Below the pieces are notes generated by a model that did not search any database, was not told the DNA's origin, and saw only the letters and a program-made list of their open reading frames with translations. A stretch of DNA of 64,000 nucleotides. Origin: Stenomitos frigidus ULC18 (lineage in GTDB: Bacteria; Cyanobacteriota; Cyanobacteriia; Leptolyngbyales; Leptolyngbyaceae). The position numbers were made by a program, and so were the translations under genes. Positions 44,448 to 54,600 of the stretch are shown piece after piece; the stretch's first letter is position 1; each line of letters opens with the position of its first letter. The DNA is taken from positions 62,001 through 126,000 of the forward strand of contig NZ_PVWK01000160.1 of NCBI RefSeq assembly GCF_003003795.1, read 5' to 3'.

Positions 44448-46262
44448 CTAAGCCAGCAATTCGCCAGTTTCCTGCAAGGAGTGGAGGCGACGGTAGATGC
44501 CTTCACTATTCAGGAGTTCGTCGTGGTTGCCGACTTCAACGATGTGACCGTTTTCGAGAACCACAATTTTGTCAGCTTCGCGGACGGTGCTGAGACGGTG
44601 AGCAATGATAATCAGCGTACGGGTGCCAAGAATGGCGCGCATTGCCAGTTGAATCGATCGCTCCGACTCATAGTCCAAACTAGAGGTCGCTTCGTCAAAG
44701 ATTAGCACATCCGGTTCCATAATCAGGGCGCGGGCAATGCCGACTCGTTGACGCTGACCACCAGAGAGCCGAACACCTCGTTCGCCAACGATCGTCGAAT
44801 ATCCCAGAGGCATGTTGCGAATGAATTCATCGGCCTGGGCAATGCGACAGGCTTCGCGCACTTGCTCGAACGACGCATCGGGGTTGCCGTAGACAAGGTT
44901 ATCGAGCAGCGTGCCGTTGAAAATGTCTACTTCCTGGTGGACGATCGCCAGTCGCTTCCGGTAGCTGCTCACGTCCAGCCGGCGCAAGTCGTGACCATCC
45001 ATCAAAATGCTGCCGCTGTTAGGCTCGAAGTAGCGGAACAGGAGCTTGACTAGTGTAGATTTACCGGAACCCGATCGTCCGACCAGTGCCACCGTTTGAT
45101 ACGGTTCAATCAACAGGTTGATGTCCTTTAGCACTGGGCGATCGGGAGCGTACCCGAAGGTCAAGTGCGAGAATTCCACTTTGCCTGTGAACTGATACGG
45201 CTCGGCATCCTTGTCCCGCACCAGGCTACCCGCATCTTTACCAGCCGGAAGCTGCATGAATTCGTGGAAGCGAATCATCGAGGCGTAGCGCCGAGCAAAG
45301 ACTTCTGCCAATTGGCTAATCGGCTCTACTTCGGCATACGCCATGCTGGAAACCGTCAGCGTGGTGACAAAATGACCCAGGGAAATTTCGCCTCGCACGG
45401 CTGCCATCAGCGTAAAGACCAGCACCAGAAAGACGCAGCTTTGCACGATCGTGCGCTCGTACATCCCTAGCATCACATAGCCCTTGTGGATGCGGTAATC
45501 TACCACCTTGAACTCACGCTCAAACCGCTGGCGCTGTCGGGTCAGCTCTTGCGCTTCAGTGGCAAACGCTTTCACCGTTTTGATGTTCGTGATGATTTCG
45601 GAATTACGGCTTTCGGTATCCTCAATATAGCGATCGAGCTTTTCCTCCTGCTTCGTCAGCTTGGTCAATCCCGACAGGCTGAAGCTGAGAATGCCGATAA
45701 AGGATAGCAGCAGGACAATCGCAATCCGCCAATCGATCAACCAAATAACGATAAAGATCCCCACAATGCGGGCAACTTTGGGCAAAAGCTGACCCGTAAT
45801 TTCGGGATAGGTCCACGTGTGGTTAGAGATCCCTTTGGCAACCCGTGCAGCAATCCGTCCAGGGTTATTTTCGTCGTAAAACTCCAATGGGAGTGTGAGG
45901 ACTTTTTCTAGCGCTTTTTGGGCATGGTCACGACGGGCACGAAAGGCGGTATCCCAGTTAAACCAGGGGCCCAACCAGGGCTGAATCGGTGCCCGACCGA
46001 CCGAGACAATACACACCATCGCCAAGAGCACAACCAACGAAAGCATCTGCCCTTGTGGTTGCCCTGTTACATTGGCAACGCCTGTGATGATCTGCTGCAT
46101 GGGTTGATCAAGCGGCTGTTTGGACAGCACGTTGAGAATCTGCCCGATCGCGTAGGGGCCAAACAAATCAATGATTTCAAAGGCACTCATCATTGCAATG
46201 CTAAAGACGGAGATTCGCCAATACCGCTGGTAAAAGCGAGCAATGTCTTGAAATTTCGCCAT
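44448..46262 (-). CDS. ABC exporter (fused membrane and ATPase domains)
   Basis: A 604-residue half-transporter of the MsbA/MDR type. The N-terminal 330 residues hold six membrane helices and a long coupling segment. The ATPase domain shows [19 protein letters not shown] (Walker A), LSGGQRQRVGIARAL (signature), DVLIFDEATSSLD (Walker B) and IIAHRLSTV. Substrate unknown; lipids, peptides or drugs are possible. It would act as a homodimer. No partner gene is adjacent. Confidence 0.93.
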   Translation of the reverse strand: MAKFQDIARFYQRYWRISVFSIAMMSAFEIIDLFGPYAIGQILNVLSKQPLDQPMQQIITGVANVTGQPQGQMLSLVVLLAMVCIVSVGRAPIQPWLGPWFNWDTAFRARRDHAQKALEKVLTLPLEFYDENNPGRIAARVAKGISNHTWTYPEITGQLLPKVARIVGIFIVIWLIDWRIAIVLLLSFIGILSFSLSGLTKLTKQEEKLDRYIEDTESRNSEIITNIKTVKAFATEAQELTRQRQRFEREFKVVDYRIHKGYVMLGMYERTIVQSCVFLVLVFTLMAAVRGEISLGHFVTTLTVSSMAYAEVEPISQLAEVFARRYASMIRFHEFMQLPAGKDAGSLVRDKDAEPYQFTGKVEFSHLTFGYAPDRPVLKDINLLIEPYQTVALVGRSGSGKSTLVKLLFRYFEPNSGSILMDGHDLRRLDVSSYRKRLAIVHQEVDIFNGTLLDNLVYGNPDASFEQVREACRIAQADEFIRNMPLGYSTIVGERGVRLSGGQRQRVGIARALIMEPDVLIFDEATSSLDYESERSIQLAMRAILGTRTLIIIAHRLSTVREADKIVVLENGHIVEVGNHDELLNSEGIYRRLHSLQETGELLA

Positions 46263-46839
46263 GATTCCTCCTTAAACGGTCGATGCCAAATTTGTGTCGA
46301 GCAGTTCAGTTAACCCAACGCTAACCATCAGCCGTTAACGTTGGTTTTGCTGAGTTCTTTTGATGGACGTCCGCTCTCATGGCAGTACGAGCAGCGATCG
46401 CGCCAGACACAGCATGAAAATCACAGCAAGAACTACTGGATATACTACAAAAGTAGTATTGTAATACAAATACAGTGCGCTTGGTGAAATTCCTCAATTA
46501 GAAAAGCGATTTTTTCAACGGTGGTAAGGGAAGAGTCTGGTTTGAGTGGATTGAGCGGTCAGCGGTCAGCGATCAGCAAGCCTAACTGGTTTGAGTTTTG
46601 CAGGCGGAACAACCCTCTATCTTTCCTGCTGTCTCGCTGTTGCTGCCTCTGTCTCCCAAAGCCTCACTCCCTACTCTCCGCGCATCTCATCCCTTCGAAA
46701 GCGATCGCTTCACACTCAGGAGAGATGAAGCAAAGCCTTGCCCTCGGCCATTCTGTCTACAACGAGAGACGTGCTTCAAAAGGCGATTAACTCTCTACAC
46801 ACCAGGGACTGCTTCAGTTGGGCGTTCACGAGGAAAAGG
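46263..46839. other. Gene-free stretch before the large repeat protein
   Basis: About 580 bp with no convincing gene. It contains an STRR GCGGTCA-type tract at about 46553-46578 and pyrimidine-rich low-complexity sequence (46620-46700). Frames open here (46521-46790, 46598-46843) look like chance. Promoters for the divergent genes probably lie here but none can be called. Confidence 0.5.
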
Positions 46840-49800
46840 ATGATGATGGATAACTTTGGGATGGCGTTCGCGCTCGATCGCCTTCCAAGATGGATAGCGC
46901 AAGTGCCGCTAGATGGGGCAGTCAGTACACCTGAGAGGGCAGCATTGGTTTTCTCAGGACCTCAATTTTTTATTGCGTTAATTGCAGGATTAGTTTTAGC
47001 GTTTGCCTTTCAATTATTGCTAACAAATCTTTCGGTCGCAGCGGGCATTTCGTATCTGGGTCGCTCATCAGATGACGATGATGATTCTGACAGCCATGAA
47101 TCAGGAAGCTTGGGCGGCACCGTGAAGAAGATTGGCTTTGCAGTGGGGCTGTGGACATTGCTTACGGTTAGTGTGGCACTGTTTCTCGCCTGCCTACTGG
47201 CTGTTAAGCTAAGCCTCATTACCAGTTCAGTGCTGGGTGCGATCGTCGGCGTTGTTATTTGGGGCGCTTATTTTGTTCTGCTAGTCCTCTTTAGCTCCTT
47301 AACGGTGGGCTCGTTGGCTGGCTCGGTCGTCAGCACGGCTGTGTCCGGCTTTCAGGCAATCTTTGGGACAGCAACCGCAGCGTTGGGTGCGAAGGCCGTT
47401 AACAATCAGGTTGTCGCCACTGCCGAAGCGGCCGCAGCAGCCGTTAGACGCGAGCTCGGTGCAGGGCTTGATCCGACGAGCGTACGCGAGTCGATCGAAG
47501 ACTACCTGGATAACTTACGCCCCGCGGGACTCGATATTCCTAAAATTCGCAGCGAATTCGAAAAGCTAGTCAACGATCCAGAGCTAAGAGAGATTGCGGG
47601 TAGTGGTTCTCCGGTAGAAATTGCCGATCGCCTGCGGAGTATCGATCGCGGCACGTTTGTGAACCTGGTCAGCAGTCGTACCGACCTTTCCCGGCGGGAT
47701 GCTGAACGGCTGGTGGGTCAGCTCGACTCAGTTTGGCAAACCGTGGTTAACCAATTTCAAAAGAAAGATCCCACCTCGGAGCTGGTGGAATATCTACGGT
47801 CGGCTCAACCAACAGCGCTGAATTCGAGTGAATTGAATACCAAGATCGATCGTCTGACTGAAGAAGTCCGGCAGCAGCGAGAACTGGCGCGGTCTGGTCA
47901 ACTGGCACCGTATCAGTCGTCTGAGTCGTCTAAAGAAGAAGGTAGTCTGGTTAATCGGGCACTTCAGTTTGGCTTTACAAGTTTGATCGGCACTGTCATG
48001 GGGCGTGGCGATCTGTCTGACCTGAATGTAGAGAAAATTCTGGGTCAGCTCGAAACCGCTAAAGACAAACTGGGCGACACCACAAAACAGGTCGCTCAGA
48101 AGGTGCCGGGGCTCTCGTTCAACACCATCAAGGCGGATACTGAGAACTATTTGCTCAATGCCTATTCCTGGCACCTTAACCGCGAAACGCTACAGACCGA
48201 GTTCAGGGATGTCATTTATGACCCTGAAGCCGATCCACTCACGGTGCAGCGGCAGTTAGAGCAACTGAACCGCTCTTACTTCGTGGATGTGCTGACGCAA
48301 CGCAGCGACCTCACGCCTGCCAGAATTTCGGAAATTGCCGATCAGCTAGAAGTCATTCGTGCTTCGACGCTGGGCACTGTCCAAGCAGCAGCGGCTGAAG
48401 AGCAAAGCAGTGATGTCCGCAGTCGAGTGGAAAATTACCTGCGATCGACCGGCAAAGAGGAACTCAATCCTCAAGGCATCGAGCGCGATTTTCGCTTGCT
48501 GCTAGACGATCGCGAAGCAGGCTTTGATGCGTTGCAAAACCGTCTCAGCCAGTTTGACCGCAACACCTTAGTCGCTCTAATGGCGCAACGGCAGGATACA
48601 ACGCCCGAAGAAGCCGAGCGCATCGTCACCCAGATTGAAAGCACTCGCGACAATGTTCTCAACACGGCGCGTGAATCACAGGAACGTGTGAAAGCTGAGG
48701 CTTTGGCAGTGCGCGATCGCGTGGAAACCTATCTACGCAACACCAACAAGTCAGAACTGAATCCTGAAGGGATCAAGCGCGACTTCCGACTGCTGCTGGA
48801 CGATCCGCAAGCGGGTGGGTCTGCCTTGCGCGATCGCCTCAGTCAGGTCGATCGAGATACGCTAGTGCAACTGCTGGCTCAGCGGCAAGATATCACGCCC
48901 GAAGAAGCTGATCGTATCGTCACTCAGCTTGAAGATGTGCGTCATAACGTACTCCACGCACCACAAATTGTGGCAGACAAAGCGAAAGATCAGTATGACC
49001 AGGTAAGTACCGCGATCGCCGATTATCTGCGCCGCACCAACCTGTCAGAGCTTAATCCTGATGGCATCCAGAGCGATTTAAATACGTTGCTGCACGATCC
49101 CAAACAGGGCACGATCGCGCTACGGCAACGGCTCTCTCAGGTCGATCGTGAAACGCTGGTAAAACTGCTTAGCCAACGAGACGACCTCACCGAAGAGCAA
49201 GTCAACCAGTACATCGATCAAGTGCAGGAAGCGCTTCGTCGCATCGTTCGTTCGCCGCGACGACTGGCATCACGCACAAAGCGGCGGGTGCAGGACTTCC
49301 AGACCAATGTGGAAAGCTACTTGCTCCAAACAAACAAGGATGAACTCAATCCTGATGGCATCAAACGCGACCTGCAACTCTTGTTGAACGATCCACGTGC
49401 AGGGGCAAGCAGCCTGGGCGAACGACTCAGCCAGGTAGACCGTTCAACTATTGTGGCCTTGCTGTCTCAACGTCAGGATATCAGCCAGGCTGAAGCCGAG
49501 CGGATTGTCGATCAGGTACTTTCTGTGCGTGATCAGGTGTCGGCTCAGATCCAGAAGATCCAGAACCGCATCCAGTCTGTCATTGATGGCATTCTGGCGC
49601 GCATTCGGGATTACCTGAACTCGCTCGATCGCCCAGAACTCAACTACGACGGCATCAAGCGCGATGTTCGCACGATGTTCTACGATCCTCAGGCGGGCTT
49701 TGACGCGATGCGCGATCGGCTCGGCAGCTTCAACCGCGAAACCCTGGTCGCCGTGATGAGTTCTCGCGACGACATCTCCGAAGAGCAAGCCAACCACATC

Positions 49801-50022
49801 ATCGATCAGGTCGAAGATGCTCGTAGCAGCGTGTTGCGCCGGGCAGAACGTTTGCAAGGCGAGGCTCAACGACGGCTGGATGAAGTCAAATATCAGGCGC
49901 AGAGACAAGTGAAAGAAACCCAAAAAGCGGCTGCTAGTGCTGCCTGGTGGCTCTTCGGTACGGCACTGGTTTCGGCTGGTGCGGCGGCCTTAGCAGGGGC
50001 GATCGCAGTTAGAGGTGTTTAG
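46840..50022 (+). CDS. Membrane protein with seven about 95-residue repeats (1061 aa)
   Basis: Residues 1-185 hold three or four membrane segments (FFIALIAGLVLAFAFQLLL, FAVGLWTLLTVSVALFLACL and following). The rest carries seven repeats, each starting like VENYLRSTGKEELNPQGIER and containing LLxDxxAGxxALxxRLSQxDRxTLVxLLxQRxDxTxEEAxxIVxQxE. The C-terminus is a final hydrophobic helix (WWLFGTALVSAGAAALAGAI). This is a cyanobacterial conserved architecture without an assigned function; the repeats look like paired helical modules. A GAGGAAAAGG ribosome site precedes three consecutive ATGs; the first is used here. Confidence 0.8.
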   Translation: MMMDNFGMAFALDRLPRWIAQVPLDGAVSTPERAALVFSGPQFFIALIAGLVLAFAFQLLLTNLSVAAGISYLGRSSDDDDDSDSHESGSLGGTVKKIGFAVGLWTLLTVSVALFLACLLAVKLSLITSSVLGAIVGVVIWGAYFVLLVLFSSLTVGSLAGSVVSTAVSGFQAIFGTATAALGAKAVNNQVVATAEAAAAAVRRELGAGLDPTSVRESIEDYLDNLRPAGLDIPKIRSEFEKLVNDPELREIAGSGSPVEIADRLRSIDRGTFVNLVSSRTDLSRRDAERLVGQLDSVWQTVVNQFQKKDPTSELVEYLRSAQPTALNSSELNTKIDRLTEEVRQQRELARSGQLAPYQSSESSKEEGSLVNRALQFGFTSLIGTVMGRGDLSDLNVEKILGQLETAKDKLGDTTKQVAQKVPGLSFNTIKADTENYLLNAYSWHLNRETLQTEFRDVIYDPEADPLTVQRQLEQLNRSYFVDVLTQRSDLTPARISEIADQLEVIRASTLGTVQAAAAEEQSSDVRSRVENYLRSTGKEELNPQGIERDFRLLLDDREAGFDALQNRLSQFDRNTLVALMAQRQDTTPEEAERIVTQIESTRDNVLNTARESQERVKAEALAVRDRVETYLRNTNKSELNPEGIKRDFRLLLDDPQAGGSALRDRLSQVDRDTLVQLLAQRQDITPEEADRIVTQLEDVRHNVLHAPQIVADKAKDQYDQVSTAIADYLRRTNLSELNPDGIQSDLNTLLHDPKQGTIALRQRLSQVDRETLVKLLSQRDDLTEEQVNQYIDQVQEALRRIVRSPRRLASRTKRRVQDFQTNVESYLLQTNKDELNPDGIKRDLQLLLNDPRAGASSLGERLSQVDRSTIVALLSQRQDISQAEAERIVDQVLSVRDQVSAQIQKIQNRIQSVIDGILARIRDYLNSLDRPELNYDGIKRDVRTMFYDPQAGFDAMRDRLGSFNRETLVAVMSSRDDISEEQANHIIDQVEDARSSVLRRAERLQGEAQRRLDEVKYQAQRQVKETQKAAASAAWWLFGTALVSAGAAALAGAIAVRGV

Positions 50023-50051
50023 TCACCGTTTCTAAAACGCTCACACCTTAT

Positions 50052-50075
50052 GCCTCTCTTCGGAGAGGCTTTTTT
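50052..50075 (+). terminator. Rho-independent terminator after the repeat protein
   Basis: GCCTCTC-TTCG-GAGAGGC followed by a run of six T residues, 30 bp past the stop. Confidence 0.9.
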
Positions 50076-50084
50076 AATGGCGAC

Positions 50085-50244
50085 TTATGTAAACCTCGGA
50101 GGTTTTAACCAGGCATGTGGCGTGTCACCAATGTCTTTACTTAAACCTCGAAGGTTTTGGTGAGCGATTATGTAAACCTCGGAGGTTTTAACCAGGCATG
50201 TGGCGTGTCACCAATGTCTTTACTTAAACCTCCGAGGTTTTGGT
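50085..50244. repeat. Duplicated 77-bp element with AACCTCGGAGGTT palindromes
   Basis: Two copies (50085-50161 and 50168-50244) at a constant offset of 83 bp differ at two positions. Each begins with the palindrome aacctcggaggtt, contains tggcgtgtcaccaatgtc, and ends with a second palindrome that is intact (cctccgagg) only in copy 2. Non-coding. Confidence 0.88.
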
Positions 50245-50474
50245 ACGCAATGCAGACGCACTGTTACGCGATGCAATGCGATTGTAAGGCGATGCAGACG
50301 CAATGTGAGGCATCACAATGCCATTGCGGCACGATGCAAAAGGATTGCCACCTGATGCCATACGAATGTAAGGCGATACAGACGCAATGTGAGGCATTAC
50401 AATTGAATTGCGGCACGATGCAGAAGGATTGTGACCCATCGCGCTCGCAATGTCAGACGATACAGAACGATCGC
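50244..50474 (+). repeat. 21-bp tandem array encoding Cys-terminated heptads
   Basis: Eleven degenerate 21-bp units in one open frame (part of a frame at 50157-50597). Ten of eleven heptads end in Cys, for example YAMQTHC, KAMQTQC, GTMQKDC, EALQLNC. Unit classes repeat in order (KAMQTQC-E..., GTMQKDC) showing block duplication. Whether it is translated is unknown; there is no clear ribosome site. This is a different sequence from the 21-bp array at 4898. Confidence 0.7.
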
Positions 50475-50529
50475 TCGGAGCGTGTTTGGTGCGTTACGGC
50501 GTTGCCTAACACACCCTACCTTATTAAAT

Positions 50530-51438
50530 TCACGATCCTAAGTTTCGGCGGCTACCGAACAAATGAGCGTAAACGTAAGAAAATTCGCAGCCCATGAGAA
50601 AGATTTGACAGGTCAGATATAGCCACAGCAGCAAAATCATCACGCCACCAATCACGCCATAGGACAAGTAGCGACTGCCGATCGAAATTACGCTCTCTCC
50701 TGCTAACCGCTGTAACCCAACCAGCAGCAATGCCGAGAGCAATGCACCCAGCCAGGTATCTTGCCACGCCACACGAGTAGAGGGCAATAGTTTGAACAGG
50801 ATGCAACAGGCGATCGCTATAGTGAGAAATGATGAACCAAACTGAAGTCCTTCCGTTAGCTGAAGTTCATCGATATGGATAAAGGCAAATGTCGCCTTAA
50901 AGGTTTCCACCAACTTGAGAATGAACTGAATGGTAATGTGAGATATGAGGGAGGTAAACAGGAACAGCGTCGTGCTTAGCACTAGCAGGAAGGATAGAAC
51001 CTTATTGAGCACAAACGACAAAACGGTTTCCTGAATCGACGTTTGATTGTTCACTCGCCAGAGCTTCTGTACAAAGCGATTGAGCACCGCAAAAACGGTA
51101 CTAGCGGCATAGAGCAACAGCCCAAACCCAATGATGCCCGCGCCCGTGCTGTTTTCAGTCAGTACCACGATCGTTCCCTTGACGACCGTGTAGGCTTCTG
51201 GCGGTAGCGATCGGGTAATGGTTGTCTGCATGAGCTGAAAGGCCTCTGAACCGGGTGCAAGCCACCGACTGCCCACACTCAGCAGGATCAGCAAGATGGG
51301 AAAGAGTGAAAACAAGGCATAGTAAGACAACGCGGCTGCCATACTAGAGCAATCATCTTGCTGCCATTTCACCCCTGTTTGAATCATCAACTGCGCCGCT
51401 TTGGTAGGCAGAATGCGAGAGCGAACGTATCGCATCAT
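50530..51438 (-). CDS. YihY/BrkB-family membrane protein
   Basis: A 302-residue protein with six hydrophobic segments. Family landmarks: MAAALSYYALFSLFPILLIL near the N-terminus, VLNRFVQKLWRVNNQTSIQETV in the middle, and GVIGGVMILLLWLYLTCQIFLMGCEFSYVY at the end. Once annotated ribonuclease BN, the family is now an uncharacterised membrane group. No operon partner. The 224 bp upstream of its start (51439-51662) hold no gene. Confidence 0.92.
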   Translation of the reverse strand: MMRYVRSRILPTKAAQLMIQTGVKWQQDDCSSMAAALSYYALFSLFPILLILLSVGSRWLAPGSEAFQLMQTTITRSLPPEAYTVVKGTIVVLTENSTGAGIIGFGLLLYAASTVFAVLNRFVQKLWRVNNQTSIQETVLSFVLNKVLSFLLVLSTTLFLFTSLISHITIQFILKLVETFKATFAFIHIDELQLTEGLQFGSSFLTIAIACCILFKLLPSTRVAWQDTWLGALLSALLLVGLQRLAGESVISIGSRYLSYGVIGGVMILLLWLYLTCQIFLMGCEFSYVYAHLFGSRRNLGS

Positions 51439-51662
51439 GAAGTTTAACTACTTATGGATGCAGTTTGTAATTATGGATGCAGTTTGTAAGTGGCACTGGT
51501 AACGCGCCCGTTTCTAATGTCAACAGAGCAGTCGTAGCTGAAACGATACCATTTAGCGCTGTCCTGATAGAACTGACCTTCGCCTCGGATGCCTTCTTGA
51601 GCATTGGAGATTCCTACGGGAGTGAACCACAGTCTGATGAATTGGGGTGTGAGGTGTCGTTT

Positions 51663-54600
51663 TTAAAGAGTTGTTGGGGCGATCGGTGCAATATCCGGGT
51701 CATAGCCCCCAATCTGGCTGGTGCGAAGCACCCAAACCCTAGCACCGTGTTTGAGGAAAAGCTGCACAATCGTATCACTGGCAAAGCGTGGAAACATGGT
51801 GCGCCAACTCCCTAGCCCCGTTCGCAGATTTTGCAGCGGGTTGTCTTCCATCGTGCTGCCCAGGTTGAACTCGTTCTTTTCCCAATCGGCACGGGGACCA
51901 CCCAGCGGTTGCAGTTTTTGTTGGAGTTCTCGACCGAGTTGTTGCAGTACCTGGAATCGTTGCGCTTGCTCCGGGTTTGCCATAAGTGATCGCCGCAGGT
52001 CTGCATTGGCTTGCAGTGCTTGAACCGATCGTTGAATACTGGCAAAGAGTGCCTGGTTTGAGTCCTGGGAGGAGTTATTCGCGGGTCCCACGTATGTTGC
52101 CCCCGTACCATCCCCAACCCGATAGCGAGAAGTCATCACTTGCAACTGGCGCAACATCAATGTCAAGGGGCTACCTTTCTCGCCATTCATTTCATAGTCG
52201 TTGGTGAAGGCATCCAACTTAATGAGCAAGTCACAGGTGGGACGGGTGCCTGCCCAACCGAATTGGCGATCGCCCATATAGCGCGACCAATGCAACGTGC
52301 CAGCGGTCAAACCATCGGTGTTCTGGGCGTACACCTGGAAATAGCGAATCTCAAAGCGCAGGTCATCGGTCAGTGCCTCTCGCACCACTTCAGCCAGACC
52401 GTAGGCAAAGTGCCCAAAGAAAATAGGGGTTGCGGCAGCAGGTTCTTTTTTCATGCCCCCAATGCCCCCGTAGGTATGGATCAGCAAGGCGCGATCGCCC
52501 TCTTGCCAAGCGTTAATTGCCGTTTGAATGGCATCCGCTGATCCATTTGACCTCGGCGTACACAACACTGACGCAATCTGTCCTTTTTGCGCCTCAACCT
52601 CTGCCCAGGCGCGTTTGCGGATGTAGCGATAGCCCGCTTTTGACCCAAACACAACTTCCTGGGGCTGCAAGCGCCATAACGCACGAGGAGCCAGAGATTG
52701 AACCACAAACATTCCCGCAGCATTTTTCGCGCCATAAATGTACCACCCGGCTTCATTTAAGGGTGATTTCTCCAGATCGCGCGTCGTGGAGGGATAGCTA
52801 CCGTAAGCGTCCGCCAACACCACCTGGGGTAACGAAACAACGTCCTGAACACCATCAAACTGCCGCGAAATCCGATTGAAATGCACCACCCGAAACTGGT
52901 CTAACGAGACGGGTGCCACAAACTGCACGACGGCGTAGTAACGTCCCGTAATTTCGACGGGCAGACTCCGAATGTAGAGGCTGGGCTGCTTTTCATTGCC
53001 CTGACTGCGTTCCATCGGTTCCACATCAACCGGATCATTAAGCAACACCATCACATCATCAACCGGATGACAGCCTGCTAGCGATTCCAGTGGATCAACC
53101 TGTCGCCAGTGATTCAGGCGATCGGGGTTGACACAGCCACCATACACACTGCTATATTCGGCGTCCACGCTAAAGTGAACATCCCGTGTCACTGCCGCCA
53201 CCAGCTTTTTCACAATCGGGTCATTCGCCCAACGCAGAGCCACCACTTTGCCAACCCACTGCTGATAAGGGGCTGGTGCATGATGGACCTCAAACAGCAC
53301 GCCTTTCACCTGAGCACGCTCTTCCTTTTGGGGCAAGATCAAGCGTCCCATCCAGGGATGAATGGGTTGATACAGCGTCTCATCCACGCTCTGGTGCAGC
53401 GGGTAATAGTCAGCATGAATAAAGGCTGCCTGCTGATACAGCGCGTAGTTACTGGTTTTCCGAGGCAGCGTTTGAGCTATTGTTAACACCTCACCTCGCA
53501 GAATTTGCAGAATCAATTCAATGGTGGCTTGTAGATAGGTGCGTCCATCGGGCAGGGTGGCTTGCGGGTCCATGTAGCCACCGGGAACCTGATGCCCCAC
53601 GCCTGCTATTGACAACAGCGTAATTTTGCCCCGCCGCATGGCACGATTCCAGTAGGACAAGGGAAACCACTGGCGGCGACCGGGAAAGATGGCAGGACCA
53701 ATGCGCTCAATGCCATCTTTGTTGCCAGCCACATGGTAAAGATGCTCCAGCTTGAGAAAATTATTGTTGGCGCTCATCACCCCACCCAGGGAAATGATCT
53801 CGATCGGCGCACCCGTTGCCCGTTTCAGATAAGGTGCCGCCGCCACCGACATTTGACCACCGCCGCTATAGCCAATCAGCGTAATGGGAATGCCACTGCC
53901 GGGCTGGTAGCCGCGTTTCGTCAAACCATCGTAGAGCACCTGAGCAATGCCCTGATTGTAAATCGGACCATACCGTTTATCGGCTGAAACTGCCACAATG
54001 AAGACGTTTCGCAGGTTGAGCATAAAACCCAGAATGTCAGTCGGGTTGCTCCAGCGCATTTTGTCCGCCAGTCTCCAGACAAAGGCAAGGGGACGATCTT
54101 CACCCAGGGGTCGATTCATGACGGAGTACATCATTAAGCCCTGCACCAGCTCCACGTCCTGGGGCAGCGCTGGCTTGAGCGCATTCAGAAAAGCCATTAC
54201 GTCGGGTGTGTATGTTTCGCCCGATTGCCCAACCCCATCCAGGTAAACCACATAGCGGGAGATGGAAGCGTCTGAAGGAGAGGCTTTAGCCACATTCACG
54301 GCAGTTTGACTGGTATCCACATCATCACCATACCAGCCAGCCCACCAGCCCAATGTTTCCAGAGGAGCCAGCATGCCCGCAAAGACGACTGCAATCACCC
54401 CAATCCAAACTAAATCTAAGATCAATCGGAAGAGTTTCGGCAAGTTATTGTGCCAGCCAAAGAGACTCTCGCGAATGGGACGCAGCAAAAGGGCGATCGC
54501 CATAAACACGATAGCCATCGCCAGCAAACTCAAGAGCAGCTTGAGCTGTTGGGGTAGACCACTGGGTTTATGATCGAGTTGCACCAGTGGATCAGCCACA

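Noticed and set aside
46521-46843. Small frames before the large repeat protein
   Set aside because: They overlap STRR and pyrimidine-rich low-complexity sequence and show no protein character.
50244-50474. CRISPR array
   Set aside because: Same reason: degenerate tandem units with no spacer structure or cas genes.
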